From positions 1 to 11,609 of the forward strand of contig DTYS01000243.1 of the NCBI GenBank assembly GCA_012961755.1: a stretch of 11,609 bases of DNA, in the 5' to 3' direction. A program made the position numbers and the translations under genes. The notes beneath the pieces were generated by a model. It ran no database searches and was not told the DNA's origin. It saw nothing but the letters and a program-made list of their open reading frames with translations. Origin of the DNA: Candidatus Latescibacterota bacterium (GTDB lineage: Bacteria; Latescibacterota; 4484-107; B68-G9). This document shows, piece by piece, positions 5,628 through 11,609 of the stretch. The first letter of the stretch is position 1. Every line of letters starts with the position of its first letter.

Positions 5628-8537
5628 TTAGAACACGACCGTTAGCGACCTGACCGCCTTCTCCTCCCCAGCGTCCGTTCTTACCGACACCTTAACTATG
5701 TAGATTCCAGGGAGCACCAGCTCCCCACCTTCGTCCCTGCAGTTCCAGTTTACCTCATAACTTCCGCTTGCGCTGCTGCCTATAGTCCCGCTCAGATCCC
5801 TCACGACCCTCCCATCCATCCCGTATACCTTCACCTTTATCTCCGAAGGTTCGCTCACCTTAAGTATCTGGAACCTGACTTTGACCTGATCGTTTACCCC
5901 ATCGCCGTTAGGGGTGACGACGTCCGGCACCAGCTCCAAACCTCCCACAATCCCTACACCCTCAACGGGGCCTGACACAACCATACCTCCACTGCCGTAC
6001 ATCACGCTCGCATCCCCCGGATCTATCCTCTGCCAACTTCCCTCTACATCACTCCTACCTAACCTCGCCTTGAACATGTTGCCCGCCATGAACACGCTTC
6101 CCCTGAACTTCACCTCCATCAACTCTCCCACCGCATATATATGACCCCTCTCCTCAGAAGGAAGCATGTTATACCTCATCCTCGTCAAAACCCTCCCCTG
6201 AGGATCGAACGGGACCTCCTCCGGAGAAGCGCTCGGATCTTTCTTGTAATACTTTTTCTCTATGCCCCATAACTTCCCCCTGGCATACTCTAAGCTCACC
6301 TCCCTCTCCTTTCCCCTTATAACTTCGACATACCTCACCGAGCCCCTCTCCGAAGGCTTCAACCTCGCATACTCAACCGAATCCACCTCGACCTCCCTCA
6401 CTACCCTCGTATACATCAAAGGCAACCACTGCCCACCCCTCTCCAACCCGGGCAACCTCACCCACAGGCTATCCCCTTCAGCCAAAACCTCTAACTCATC
6501 CCTACCGTAGGCCCTCCTGGGCCTCCTGGCAACCTTAGATATCTCTCCCTCGGACAACAGATGACCGTAACTTGCCCTAACCTCCGATGTGTCAGAATGG
6601 AACACCAAACTGTCCAACTCCATATCGCTTGCCCTGGGCCCTAATATCAATACCTCGTCATAACCCAGACTTCCCCGCGGGTCCTTAACGCTCGGAAGTG
6701 AATATAGCGGCCTTACGTAAAGCCCGAACTCATGCTCCCTACCAAGCTCCACCCCCTCAGGTCCACTCGGCCATATCTCCCCCAACACCTTGCTCGCAAC
6801 GGGCTGCACGAACTTAACCCTTATACTCCTCAGCTGGGCACACGTCTCCGGATCGTCCGACAACAACCTCACCCTTATCTTCATATACTTCCTTGGACTC
6901 GGAGACAATATCCCACTGCCGCTCCTTTCATATACCCTGCTCCAGCTGCTCCAGTCCGCAGCCGGAACATATACCGTGTCCACTGGCCCCCTCAGCACCC
7001 CTATCAACCTTGCCCACTGCTCAGGCGTTATCTCTTTACCCGCCTTGTTGTAATAATGCAATATCTGCCTAAGCTCGTCACCCGAACGTGTCTGTATCTC
7101 AAGCCTCGTGCCAGGGGGAACGTCAGCATCCCATTCTATCACCGACAGGTTCCTCTCCCCTCCGAGCTCTATCAACGGTGACTCAAGCTCTATCTCCGGA
7201 ACATAGCCCCTACCGTAGGCCAAAAGCTCCGCCACCGTCCCCCTCGCCTCGTACGCACCGGCCCTCGCCATGGTGACATCGTAGTCCCTGAACCTGAAGT
7301 ACCTCAGCTTCCTCAACGAGAACTTATCCTGGAAGCATATTATCTTACTTGCGTTCCTGTCCTCGTACTCCCTGGTCGAGGGGCTAAGCCTCTGCCATAT
7401 GAGGGACCCGTCCGGTGCCCTGCTCCCGTCCGAGCCTTCCATTATGTACCCGTCCAACTGGGGATAGTTCAAAACGGTCCCCCTGCACGACGCCAACACG
7501 TAAGAATCCACCCAAAACGTGGCTCCCAAGTCCACGAACAGCCATCCTCTGGAACGGTAGGGGGACCATATAAACGCTATCCAGTGGTTCACTATATCCC
7601 CGTCCGCTACCTTCCAAGCGCTCCCTCCTCCGGCCTCGTCTTTGTTGTTAGGATCGCCCCACATCGGCTCCCTGAGGACACCTCCACGCTTTATCGCCCC
7701 TGCTAATACGTTGTCCCCCGTCGTCCAGACCTCAACTTCCGCCAACCTCGGGTGAGTTCCCTCCTTCCAGTCCGACACCTCTATCCTTACGTACCTTACG
7801 AGGTCCCCTATCCAATCCCTGTCCACCCTCCTTCCCGAGACCGTGACGCCGTAAGGAACTCCCGCGCTCACCAAGACCGGAAGGTCGAACACGAACACCC
7901 TCTTGTCCTCGTTCGGCTTAGTAGTACCACCTATAAGGGAATATTGGAGTACGTTCTGCTTCTCGGGGAACTTAACCGGCGTCCCGTCCGATACATATAC
8001 CTTGAACTGCCTGAACGGGTCCCCCTTCCCCTCCTCCACGAACTTCACCACCACCCGCACGGCGTGCACTACCCTCCCCAAGTCTACCTCTATCCACCAC
8101 GGGTAGAACCTCTCCCTGAAGGAGGGGGGAAGGAGGTCCCCCGGGTCCGGCTCCCAGTACGTGTTCGGGTCCCCGTCCACTACGTTGGGTCCGTCCTTCT
8201 CGTTGGAACCTGCCCTCACTGGCCAGTAGGGCCATAGCTTCTTGTAATCCCGGAACCTTTCCTGGACGTAGTCCACATATCCCTCGAAGTCGTATATGTT
8301 CTCGACGGCATTAACATGTTGATCGGGGTCGAACGGGTCCTCCGGCTCCCTCATGTAGGCCGGCCTTATCGTACCCTCGTTCAGGGCCTCAGGGTCCAAG
8401 GCTCCGTGTGGATATTTCCACTTCTCCCAGTGGGCCTTCGTGTCGATCACGATCTGTCCGGCCTTTATGGTGTATCCCTCCTCCGCCCCAGCTCTGGCCC
8501 AGAGCAAACACGAAAGTCCGAACAACAGGTATCGCAT
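5628..8537 (-). CDS. Secreted protein with two discoidin (F5/8 type C)-like domains and C-terminal FlgD-like Ig domain
   Basis: This 969-aa protein has a short signal peptide (residues 1-18, MRYLLFGLSCLLWARAGA). Discoidin-like domain 1 spans about 105-272: NVVDGDPNTYWEPDPGD (118-134, the family's DGdxxTxW signature), WWIEVDLGRVVHAVRVVVKF (147-166), FKVYVSDG and LAEVEVW. Domain 2 spans about 305-442: VADGDIVNHW, WLFVDLGATFWVDSYVLAS and VAELLAYG. Then follow a beta-rich region with GYVPEIELESPLIELGG and ILSPSPRKYMKIR (543-555), an inserted module (about 717-805), and a FlgD-like/CHU_C-like Ig domain from 867 with TPNGDGVND (875-883) and a final LTVVF strand. Discoidin folds usually bind glycans or lipids; the ligand here is unknown. 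The architecture from domain 2 onward matches the 703-aa neighbour, 9 nt upstream. Codon use between about residues 460 and 940 differs from the flanks. The FlgD-like domain could be structural or a sorting signal. Confidence 0.85.
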   Translation of the reverse strand: MRYLLFGLSCLLWARAGAEEGYTIKAGQIVIDTKAHWEKWKYPHGALDPEALNEGTIRPAYMREPEDPFDPDQHVNAVENIYDFEGYVDYVQERFRDYKKLWPYWPVRAGSNEKDGPNVVDGDPNTYWEPDPGDLLPPSFRERFYPWWIEVDLGRVVHAVRVVVKFVEEGKGDPFRQFKVYVSDGTPVKFPEKQNVLQYSLIGGTTKPNEDKRVFVFDLPVLVSAGVPYGVTVSGRRVDRDWIGDLVRYVRIEVSDWKEGTHPRLAEVEVWTTGDNVLAGAIKRGGVLREPMWGDPNNKDEAGGGSAWKVADGDIVNHWIAFIWSPYRSRGWLFVDLGATFWVDSYVLASCRGTVLNYPQLDGYIMEGSDGSRAPDGSLIWQRLSPSTREYEDRNASKIICFQDKFSLRKLRYFRFRDYDVTMARAGAYEARGTVAELLAYGRGYVPEIELESPLIELGGERNLSVIEWDADVPPGTRLEIQTRSGDELRQILHYYNKAGKEITPEQWARLIGVLRGPVDTVYVPAADWSSWSRVYERSGSGILSPSPRKYMKIRVRLLSDDPETCAQLRSIRVKFVQPVASKVLGEIWPSGPEGVELGREHEFGLYVRPLYSLPSVKDPRGSLGYDEVLILGPRASDMELDSLVFHSDTSEVRASYGHLLSEGEISKVARRPRRAYGRDELEVLAEGDSLWVRLPGLERGGQWLPLMYTRVVREVEVDSVEYARLKPSERGSVRYVEVIRGKEREVSLEYARGKLWGIEKKYYKKDPSASPEEVPFDPQGRVLTRMRYNMLPSEERGHIYAVGELMEVKFRGSVFMAGNMFKARLGRSDVEGSWQRIDPGDASVMYGSGGMVVSGPVEGVGIVGGLELVPDVVTPNGDGVNDQVKVRFQILKVSEPSEIKVKVYGMDGRVVRDLSGTIGSSASGSYEVNWNCRDEGGELVLPGIYIVKVSVRTDAGEEKAVRSLTVVF
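6123..6389 (-). other. Portable EY-RG/VPFD module inside the 969-aa protein
   Basis: Residues about 717-805 carry, in order, EYARLKPSERG (722-732), an EV and basic KKYYKK segment, EEVPFD (773-778), RVLT (782-785) and a second L-x4-RG (792-798). The same ordered motifs occur in the 703-aa relative (nt 9516-9752) with equal VPFD-to-LT spacing (9 residues) and near-equal EY-to-VPFD spacing (53 versus 50), but in a different part of the shared architecture. The motif comparison was done by eye. Confidence 0.6.
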
Positions 8538-8549
8538 ACCTCCCCCTCA
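8538..8549 (-). promoter_or_regulatory. Overlapping stop codon and G-rich ribosome-binding site
   Basis: The minus strand reads TGA (8549-8547), then GGGGGAGGT, then ATG at 8537. The GGAGGT core abuts the start codon, which is too close for a normal Shine-Dalgarno, but the GAGGGG formed with the stop codon lies at a normal distance. No other Met precedes the signal peptide's hydrophobic core, so this ATG is the best start. The arrangement supports coupling to the 703-aa gene. Confidence 0.6.
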
Positions 8550-10658
8550 GTAGACCACTGAAACTGTCCTCATCTTCCGTTCGACCCCGGAGTCCGTGTG
8601 CACCTCTACCACAACCAAGTACAACCCTGGCTCGGCCAGGTTTCCATCCTCATCCTTCCCGTCCCATATGAGGTTATAGACCTTGCTCTCCTGTTTTCCG
8701 TCCACCAGGGTCCTCACGACCTCCCCCGAGAGGGTATATATCCTCGCCGACACGGGCACGGGACGGGTGACCTGGAGCAGGTTGTAGGAGATGTTGGAAG
8801 TCTCGTTGACCCCGTCCCCGTTCGGAGTGAAGACCTCTGGATCGGCCCTGAGGGATACCACGAAGCCCCTACCAAGCTCGGTCCGCACCGAGAGCGAGTT
8901 CGTGGGCACATCAGGGGTCGCATCCCCTGGTTCAACCTTCTGGGGTATGTCCCCGCTCCCCCGCACCGACGCCCAGCCCTGGAACATGGTCCCGTACCTT
9001 AGGACCGTCCCCCTGAAGACCACCTGGACCAGGGCTCCGTCCTTCCTGACCCTCGGGAACCTCACAACGAACGAATCCGGGGCGACGGTGTAGTCCCACT
9101 TGTCGCCGCTCAGCGTGTCCCCGTCCACTATGACGGCTTCTACGGTATCTATCTCCGTTGCTGTCAATATCTTAAGTTGGTCAAACCCCGCATCCATCCC
9201 ACGGCTTTCGGCGAGGACAGAATACAAGAACCTCTCGGGCACCCCGGCCCTGGCGGTGAAGGAGGGCCGCCCCGTCCTGTGGTCCAGCACAGCGATCTCA
9301 CCCACGAGCCTATGGGCCACGGGAGGGACCGAGAAGGTTATGCCCAAGGAGCCCACCGCCCCAGCGGCGTCCAACGAGGTGCTCAGGAAGTCTATCCTGA
9401 TCTGGAAGTACCTCCTCGGGGCGGGGGATAGTATCGGAACTCCTCCTTCCTTCACCACCTTCTCGTAATCGTAAGGCTCGGACCAAGGGCTCCAGTGCTC
9501 ATAGTCCGGCCTCGGCGTGCCCCTGTAATCTATCTTGAGCTTCTCCCAAGCCTCCTTGGTCAACGGCCTGTGGTTCTTGTCGAAGGGGACCTCCTCCCCG
9601 GAGACCATCCTCCGGTAGAACCTGACCTTCCTCGCCTCCTCGGGGTCCTTCTCCTCCATGTCCAAGAACACTTCCTCAGCTATATCCTGCCCTCTGTAGA
9701 TTATGGGTCCCCTCTTCTCGGGCTCCAACTGAAAGTACTCCCTCCGGGTTATTCTGAGGGTATCCTCCTCACCAGGTTCAAGCACACGGTAGTATACCAT
9801 AGGGGTGGGGTCAGTGCCGCTGCGGGTGCGCACCAATATCCTGGACTTGGTCGGGTCCCCCTCCTTCTTCTGCGACCACCATATCTTACCCCATATAGCA
9901 AGCTCGCTACCGGTGAGCTTCTGGACGTCTATAACCTCGGACTCATAGGCTGCCTCGGGCACGTATCCGCTTCCGTACACCTCTACCTCGGCAAGTTCCC
10001 AGGGGCGGGTGCTCAGGGAACGTATCTGGATGAACCTCACGTACTGCAGCGGGATGGATATCTGTACGTCCCATGAACGGTCCTTAAGGGAGTCGGGGAC
10101 TATGTCGTCCCAGTTGTCCACCCTCTTGATTATCCTGTATATCGGCCTCCCCTCTATCATGTTCTCCGGGGAACCATCGTTTATGGAGATGTCGAAGGAC
10201 TTTAAAGCGAACTCCTCAAACCCTTCCCTGGGAAAGAACCTTATCCTGTTGATCCCGAACCTTGCCCCTAAGTCTATCTGGACTAACGTTCCCAATGGAC
10301 TGAGGAACGACCTTCCCGGCCTCGGCTTCCTCTCAAAGGCATTATCGCCTTTCCCATACTTCCCGTCCACCAACGAATGCATGGCCCTCTCGTAGTCGGA
10401 AGTTCTCAAGTCGGCCGTATTTGGCGACTCCACACTCCCCCTCCGCTCGTAAGTCCCGAGGGCTATGTTCTCGTTCGGGTCCACCTGCTTCACCCATATC
10501 CAGCCCGGCTCCTTCTTAAAATCTATAACCCCTCCCGGCGCATATCCCACCTTGTCCCAGGGGTCCTCCTTCCCGCCTATAACGTAGGTCCACAACTTGG
10601 CCCGTGCAGGAGGACCGAGCAGAAGGGTCATCAACGCGGCCGTCAATATCCTGTTCAT
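8547..10658 (-). CDS. Secreted discoidin-like protein with C-terminal FlgD-like Ig domain
   Basis: Starting at ATG 10658 gives 703 aa with a clean signal peptide (MNRILTAALMTLLLGPPARA, cleavage near 20). A GTG 9 nt upstream is in frame but would place Gly-Gly before this Met and use up the ribosome-binding site, so I reject it. A discoidin-like beta-sandwich spans about 65-230: VDGKYGKGDNAF (97-108), VQIDLGARFGINRIRFF (126-142), FDISINDG (155-162), FIQIRSLS and LAEVEVYG. Next come GYVPEAAYES (231-240), an EY-RG/VPFD module (about 303-381), WSPWSEPY (389-396) and ILSPAPRRYFQIRIDF (409-424), shared with the 969-aa neighbour. The FlgD-like Ig domain runs from about 600 to the end, with FTPNGDGVNET (610-620), IYTLSGEVVRTL and GLYLVVVEV. 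It probably acts outside the cell or on its surface, binding a glycan or joining a structural complex; the ligand is not evident. It lies 16 nt after the lipoprotein gene. Confidence 0.85.
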   Translation of the reverse strand: MNRILTAALMTLLLGPPARAKLWTYVIGGKEDPWDKVGYAPGGVIDFKKEPGWIWVKQVDPNENIALGTYERRGSVESPNTADLRTSDYERAMHSLVDGKYGKGDNAFERKPRPGRSFLSPLGTLVQIDLGARFGINRIRFFPREGFEEFALKSFDISINDGSPENMIEGRPIYRIIKRVDNWDDIVPDSLKDRSWDVQISIPLQYVRFIQIRSLSTRPWELAEVEVYGSGYVPEAAYESEVIDVQKLTGSELAIWGKIWWSQKKEGDPTKSRILVRTRSGTDPTPMVYYRVLEPGEEDTLRITRREYFQLEPEKRGPIIYRGQDIAEEVFLDMEEKDPEEARKVRFYRRMVSGEEVPFDKNHRPLTKEAWEKLKIDYRGTPRPDYEHWSPWSEPYDYEKVVKEGGVPILSPAPRRYFQIRIDFLSTSLDAAGAVGSLGITFSVPPVAHRLVGEIAVLDHRTGRPSFTARAGVPERFLYSVLAESRGMDAGFDQLKILTATEIDTVEAVIVDGDTLSGDKWDYTVAPDSFVVRFPRVRKDGALVQVVFRGTVLRYGTMFQGWASVRGSGDIPQKVEPGDATPDVPTNSLSVRTELGRGFVVSLRADPEVFTPNGDGVNETSNISYNLLQVTRPVPVSARIYTLSGEVVRTLVDGKQESKVYNLIWDGKDEDGNLAEPGLYLVVVEVHTDSGVERKMRTVSVVY
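9516..9752 (-). other. Portable EY-RG/VPFD module inside the 703-aa protein
   Basis: Residues about 303-381 contain ITRREYFQLEPEKRG (303-317), EEVFLD (328-333), a basic segment ending FYRR, GEEVPFD (354-360), RPLT (364-367) and a final L-x4-RG (374-380). They sit between the TRSG strand and the WSPWS strand. At the equivalent place in the 969-aa relative there is only a short ITPEQWARLIGVLRG (503-517), while the full module lies about 200 residues further on. Confidence 0.6.
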
Positions 10659-10672
10659 ACCCCCCACCCCCT
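10659..10672 (-). promoter_or_regulatory. G-rich ribosome-binding region that decides the 703-aa start
   Basis: On the minus strand AGGGGGTGGGGGGT directly precedes ATG 10658. The first G-run lies at a usable Shine-Dalgarno distance from this ATG but only 2-6 nt from the alternative GTG at 10667, which favours the ATG. The sequence is a weaker anti-Shine-Dalgarno match than the AGGAGG-type sites of the downstream genes. Confidence 0.5.
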
Positions 10673-10674
10673 GG

Positions 10675-11418
10675 TCATCTGCTTCCTACCAACTCTATCC
10701 TGCCGTCGGGGTACATCCTCCCTATGTCCCTCCTGAACCTGAAGGCTATGTCCATCGTCTCCAAGGGCTCGCCCCTGTAGTCGAACCTCAAAACTAGGTC
10801 CTTCACCCAGACCGTTATCTTGTCCACATCCGGGTGAAGGGCCGGAAAGACCACGTAACCCTCCTCTTCCTGTCCGCTGAACACCGGGTCGCCCGGGTAT
10901 AAGGTCCTCTTCAATATGTCCTTGCGGGCCTCGAACCTGTCGTACTCATTTCCTGCGTAGGCCACGGCGAAGGAGCGGTAGTAGAGGATCAACTGCTCCA
11001 AGTTCAAGGCCCAGTATTCCCTGCCGTTGTCAGCAACTATGACCATATTGGAAGGGTCCAAAAGTACTTTTGGGTATGTGTAATTTTTAACCTTCAGCCT
11101 GAAGACCGTGAACCTGCTGGGGGTTATTCCCAAGTCCCTGTACTTAGCATCTCCGTACGTATAAGGGTTTGTGGCCTTGGGCCCACCCCTGGAAGCGCTC
11201 GCGAACTGCCTGTTCAGCTCCTCGTCCGTCATGGGCCTCAGGGAGACCTCTAACCTTTCCTTAGTAAAGCTTACGGTCCCGTCGTCGTACACCGTCATCC
11301 CCTTCATGAACTGCTGAGGCTCTCCGACCGGCTTGAGGGGCCCGGTGTAGTAGTAATATCCGAACCTCCCGCACCCCACTACCGTTATGGCTAAGGCCAT
11401 CAGCAAAAAGTTCTTCAT
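10675..11418 (-). CDS. Lipoprotein with Ig-like (DUF4352-type) beta domain
   Basis: This 247-aa exported lipoprotein starts MKNFLLMALAITVVGCG, with a lipobox VVGC and acylated Cys at residue 16. A Tyr run (YYYYTG, 21-26) follows. The mature part is beta-rich: SRFTVFRLKVKNYTYPKVLLDP (101-122), MVIVADNGREYWAL (125-138), LYPGDPVFSG (173-182) and GYVVFPALHPDVDKITVWV (187-205). The order (conserved N-x-T/S turn, position for dG.xy, then pG...Gyv.F) resembles the Ig-like fold of DUF4352-type extracytoplasmic lipoproteins. That is a pattern match by eye, not a confirmed family. With Gly after the Cys and not Asp, it is not obviously retained in the inner membrane, so outer-membrane anchoring is plausible. 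It is the first gene after a strong terminator and is followed at 16 nt by the discoidin/FlgD-Ig genes, suggesting it is an anchor or accessory part of the same assembly. The ribosome-binding site AGGGGG lies 7 nt before the ATG. Confidence 0.8.
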   Translation of the reverse strand: MKNFLLMALAITVVGCGRFGYYYYTGPLKPVGEPQQFMKGMTVYDDGTVSFTKERLEVSLRPMTDEELNRQFASASRGGPKATNPYTYGDAKYRDLGITPSRFTVFRLKVKNYTYPKVLLDPSNMVIVADNGREYWALNLEQLILYYRSFAVAYAGNEYDRFEARKDILKRTLYPGDPVFSGQEEEGYVVFPALHPDVDKITVWVKDLVLRFDYRGEPLETMDIAFRFRRDIGRMYPDGRIELVGSR

Positions 11419-11432
11419 AGACCAACCCCCTT

Positions 11433-11469
11433 AAAAATTTAGGGGGGGTACCCCGAAAGATACCCCCCC
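11433..11469 (-). terminator. Rho-independent terminator after the right-end gene
   Basis: GGGGGGGTA (11442-11450) and TACCCCCCC (11461-11469) form a perfect 9-bp stem with a 10-nt loop. On the minus strand the stem is followed by TAAATTTTT, an interrupted T-tract. It lies 13 nt after the stop of the right-end gene and ends about 14 nt before the lipoprotein ATG. I see no convincing promoter between it and that ATG, so transcription of the lipoprotein operon either reads through or starts further upstream. Confidence 0.75.
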
Positions 11470-11482
11470 TTTAACCTGAGGA

Positions 11483-11609
11483 CTACTTGAAGCTGGCCTT
11501 TATACGGCCCCAGGTCTCGGCCTCTACGGCCGGAGGAGGCAGACCGGGCTCCAGCGGAGCGATCAGCATGTCGCAGAAGCGCTCTGCGAACCTGAAGGTA
11601 GCGTCCTGG
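11483..11609 (-). CDS. C-terminal end of an unrecognised protein (cut by right edge)
   Basis: One minus-strand frame is open from the window edge to TAG at 11485-11483, giving 41 complete codons. The peptide begins QDATFRFAERFCDMLIAPLE, continues with a Pro-rich PGLPPPAVEAE linker and ends ETWGRIKASFK. A terminator 13 nt after the stop supports this as a true gene end. The short Thr-Trp-Gly-x-Ile-Lys-x-x-Phe-Lys tail after a Pro/Ala linker could be a compact C-terminal targeting or docking motif, but this is inference. No family can be assigned from 41 residues. Confidence 0.7.
   Translation of the reverse strand, partial: QDATFRFAERFCDMLIAPLEPGLPPPAVEAETWGRIKASFK

Noticed and set aside
5914..7181. 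Several long plus-strand open frames opposite the 969-aa gene
   Set aside because: They are low-complexity Pro/Ser/Thr/Leu translations without ribosome-binding sites or domains. They arise from the G-rich third positions of the real minus-strand gene.
10659..10667. GTG start at 10667 for the 703-aa protein, giving 706 aa
   Set aside because: It lies inside the G-rich ribosome-binding region and adds Val/Met-Gly-Gly before a Met-Asn-Arg start that gives a normal signal peptide. ATG 10658 fits better.
11419..11441. TAAATT after the terminator as a -10 promoter element
   Set aside because: No acceptable -35 hexamer lies about 17 nt upstream, where the hairpin's C-run sits. The sequence is better explained as part of the terminator T-tract.
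1..11609. tRNA, rRNA, CRISPR repeats, insertion-sequence ends or attachment sites
   Set aside because: I found no cloverleaf-like segment, regularly spaced repeats, transposase motifs or terminal inverted repeats. Coding sequence fills nearly the whole window.

Overview
The window is a tightly packed, entirely minus-strand stretch (transcribed right to left) that looks like a cell-envelope locus from a diderm, probably thermophilic, uncultured bacterium. A diderm is suggested by a lipoprotein, a likely outer-membrane beta-barrel and several signal peptides. Thermophily is suggested only by heavy use of AGG for arginine and ATA for isoleucine. FlgD-like Ig domains with a TPNGDGVN motif are common in the Fibrobacteres-Chlorobi-Bacteroidetes group and several related candidate phyla. 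I cannot name the organism.

In transcription order: (1) the last 41 codons of an unrecognised gene (11609 to 11483), followed by a strong intrinsic terminator; (2) a lipoprotein gene (11418 to 10675); (3) a secreted 703-aa protein with one discoidin-like domain and a C-terminal FlgD-like Ig domain (10658 to 8547); (4) a longer relative of 969 aa with two discoidin-like domains and the same C-terminal domain (8537 to 5628); (5) an 880-aa likely outer-membrane beta-barrel protein with Asp/Asn-rich calcium-binding-type loops (5616 to 2974); (6) a terminator-like hairpin; (7) a 728-aa polytopic GT-C glycosyltransferase fused to about eight TPR repeats (2912 to 726); (8) the first 239 codons of a third secreted relative of (3) and (4), cut by the left edge (718 to 1).

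Genes (2) to (5) are separated by only 9 to 16 nt, and (7) and (8) by 7 nt. The Shine-Dalgarno sequences often overlap the preceding stop codon, so translational coupling is likely. The hairpin before (7) leaves no clear room for a promoter and could lower expression of the distal glycosyltransferase.

As inference, the locus may build one surface assembly. The barrel and lipoprotein would be the membrane anchors, the discoidin/FlgD-Ig proteins the exported ligand-binding or structural parts, and the glycosyltransferase would modify one of these products or make the glycan they bind. The most distinctive sequence observation is an approximately 85-residue module shared by the 703-aa and 969-aa relatives but inserted at different places in their otherwise collinear architecture. 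No RNA genes, CRISPR arrays, mobile elements or plus-strand genes are supported. There is no gene-free stretch longer than about 65 bases.
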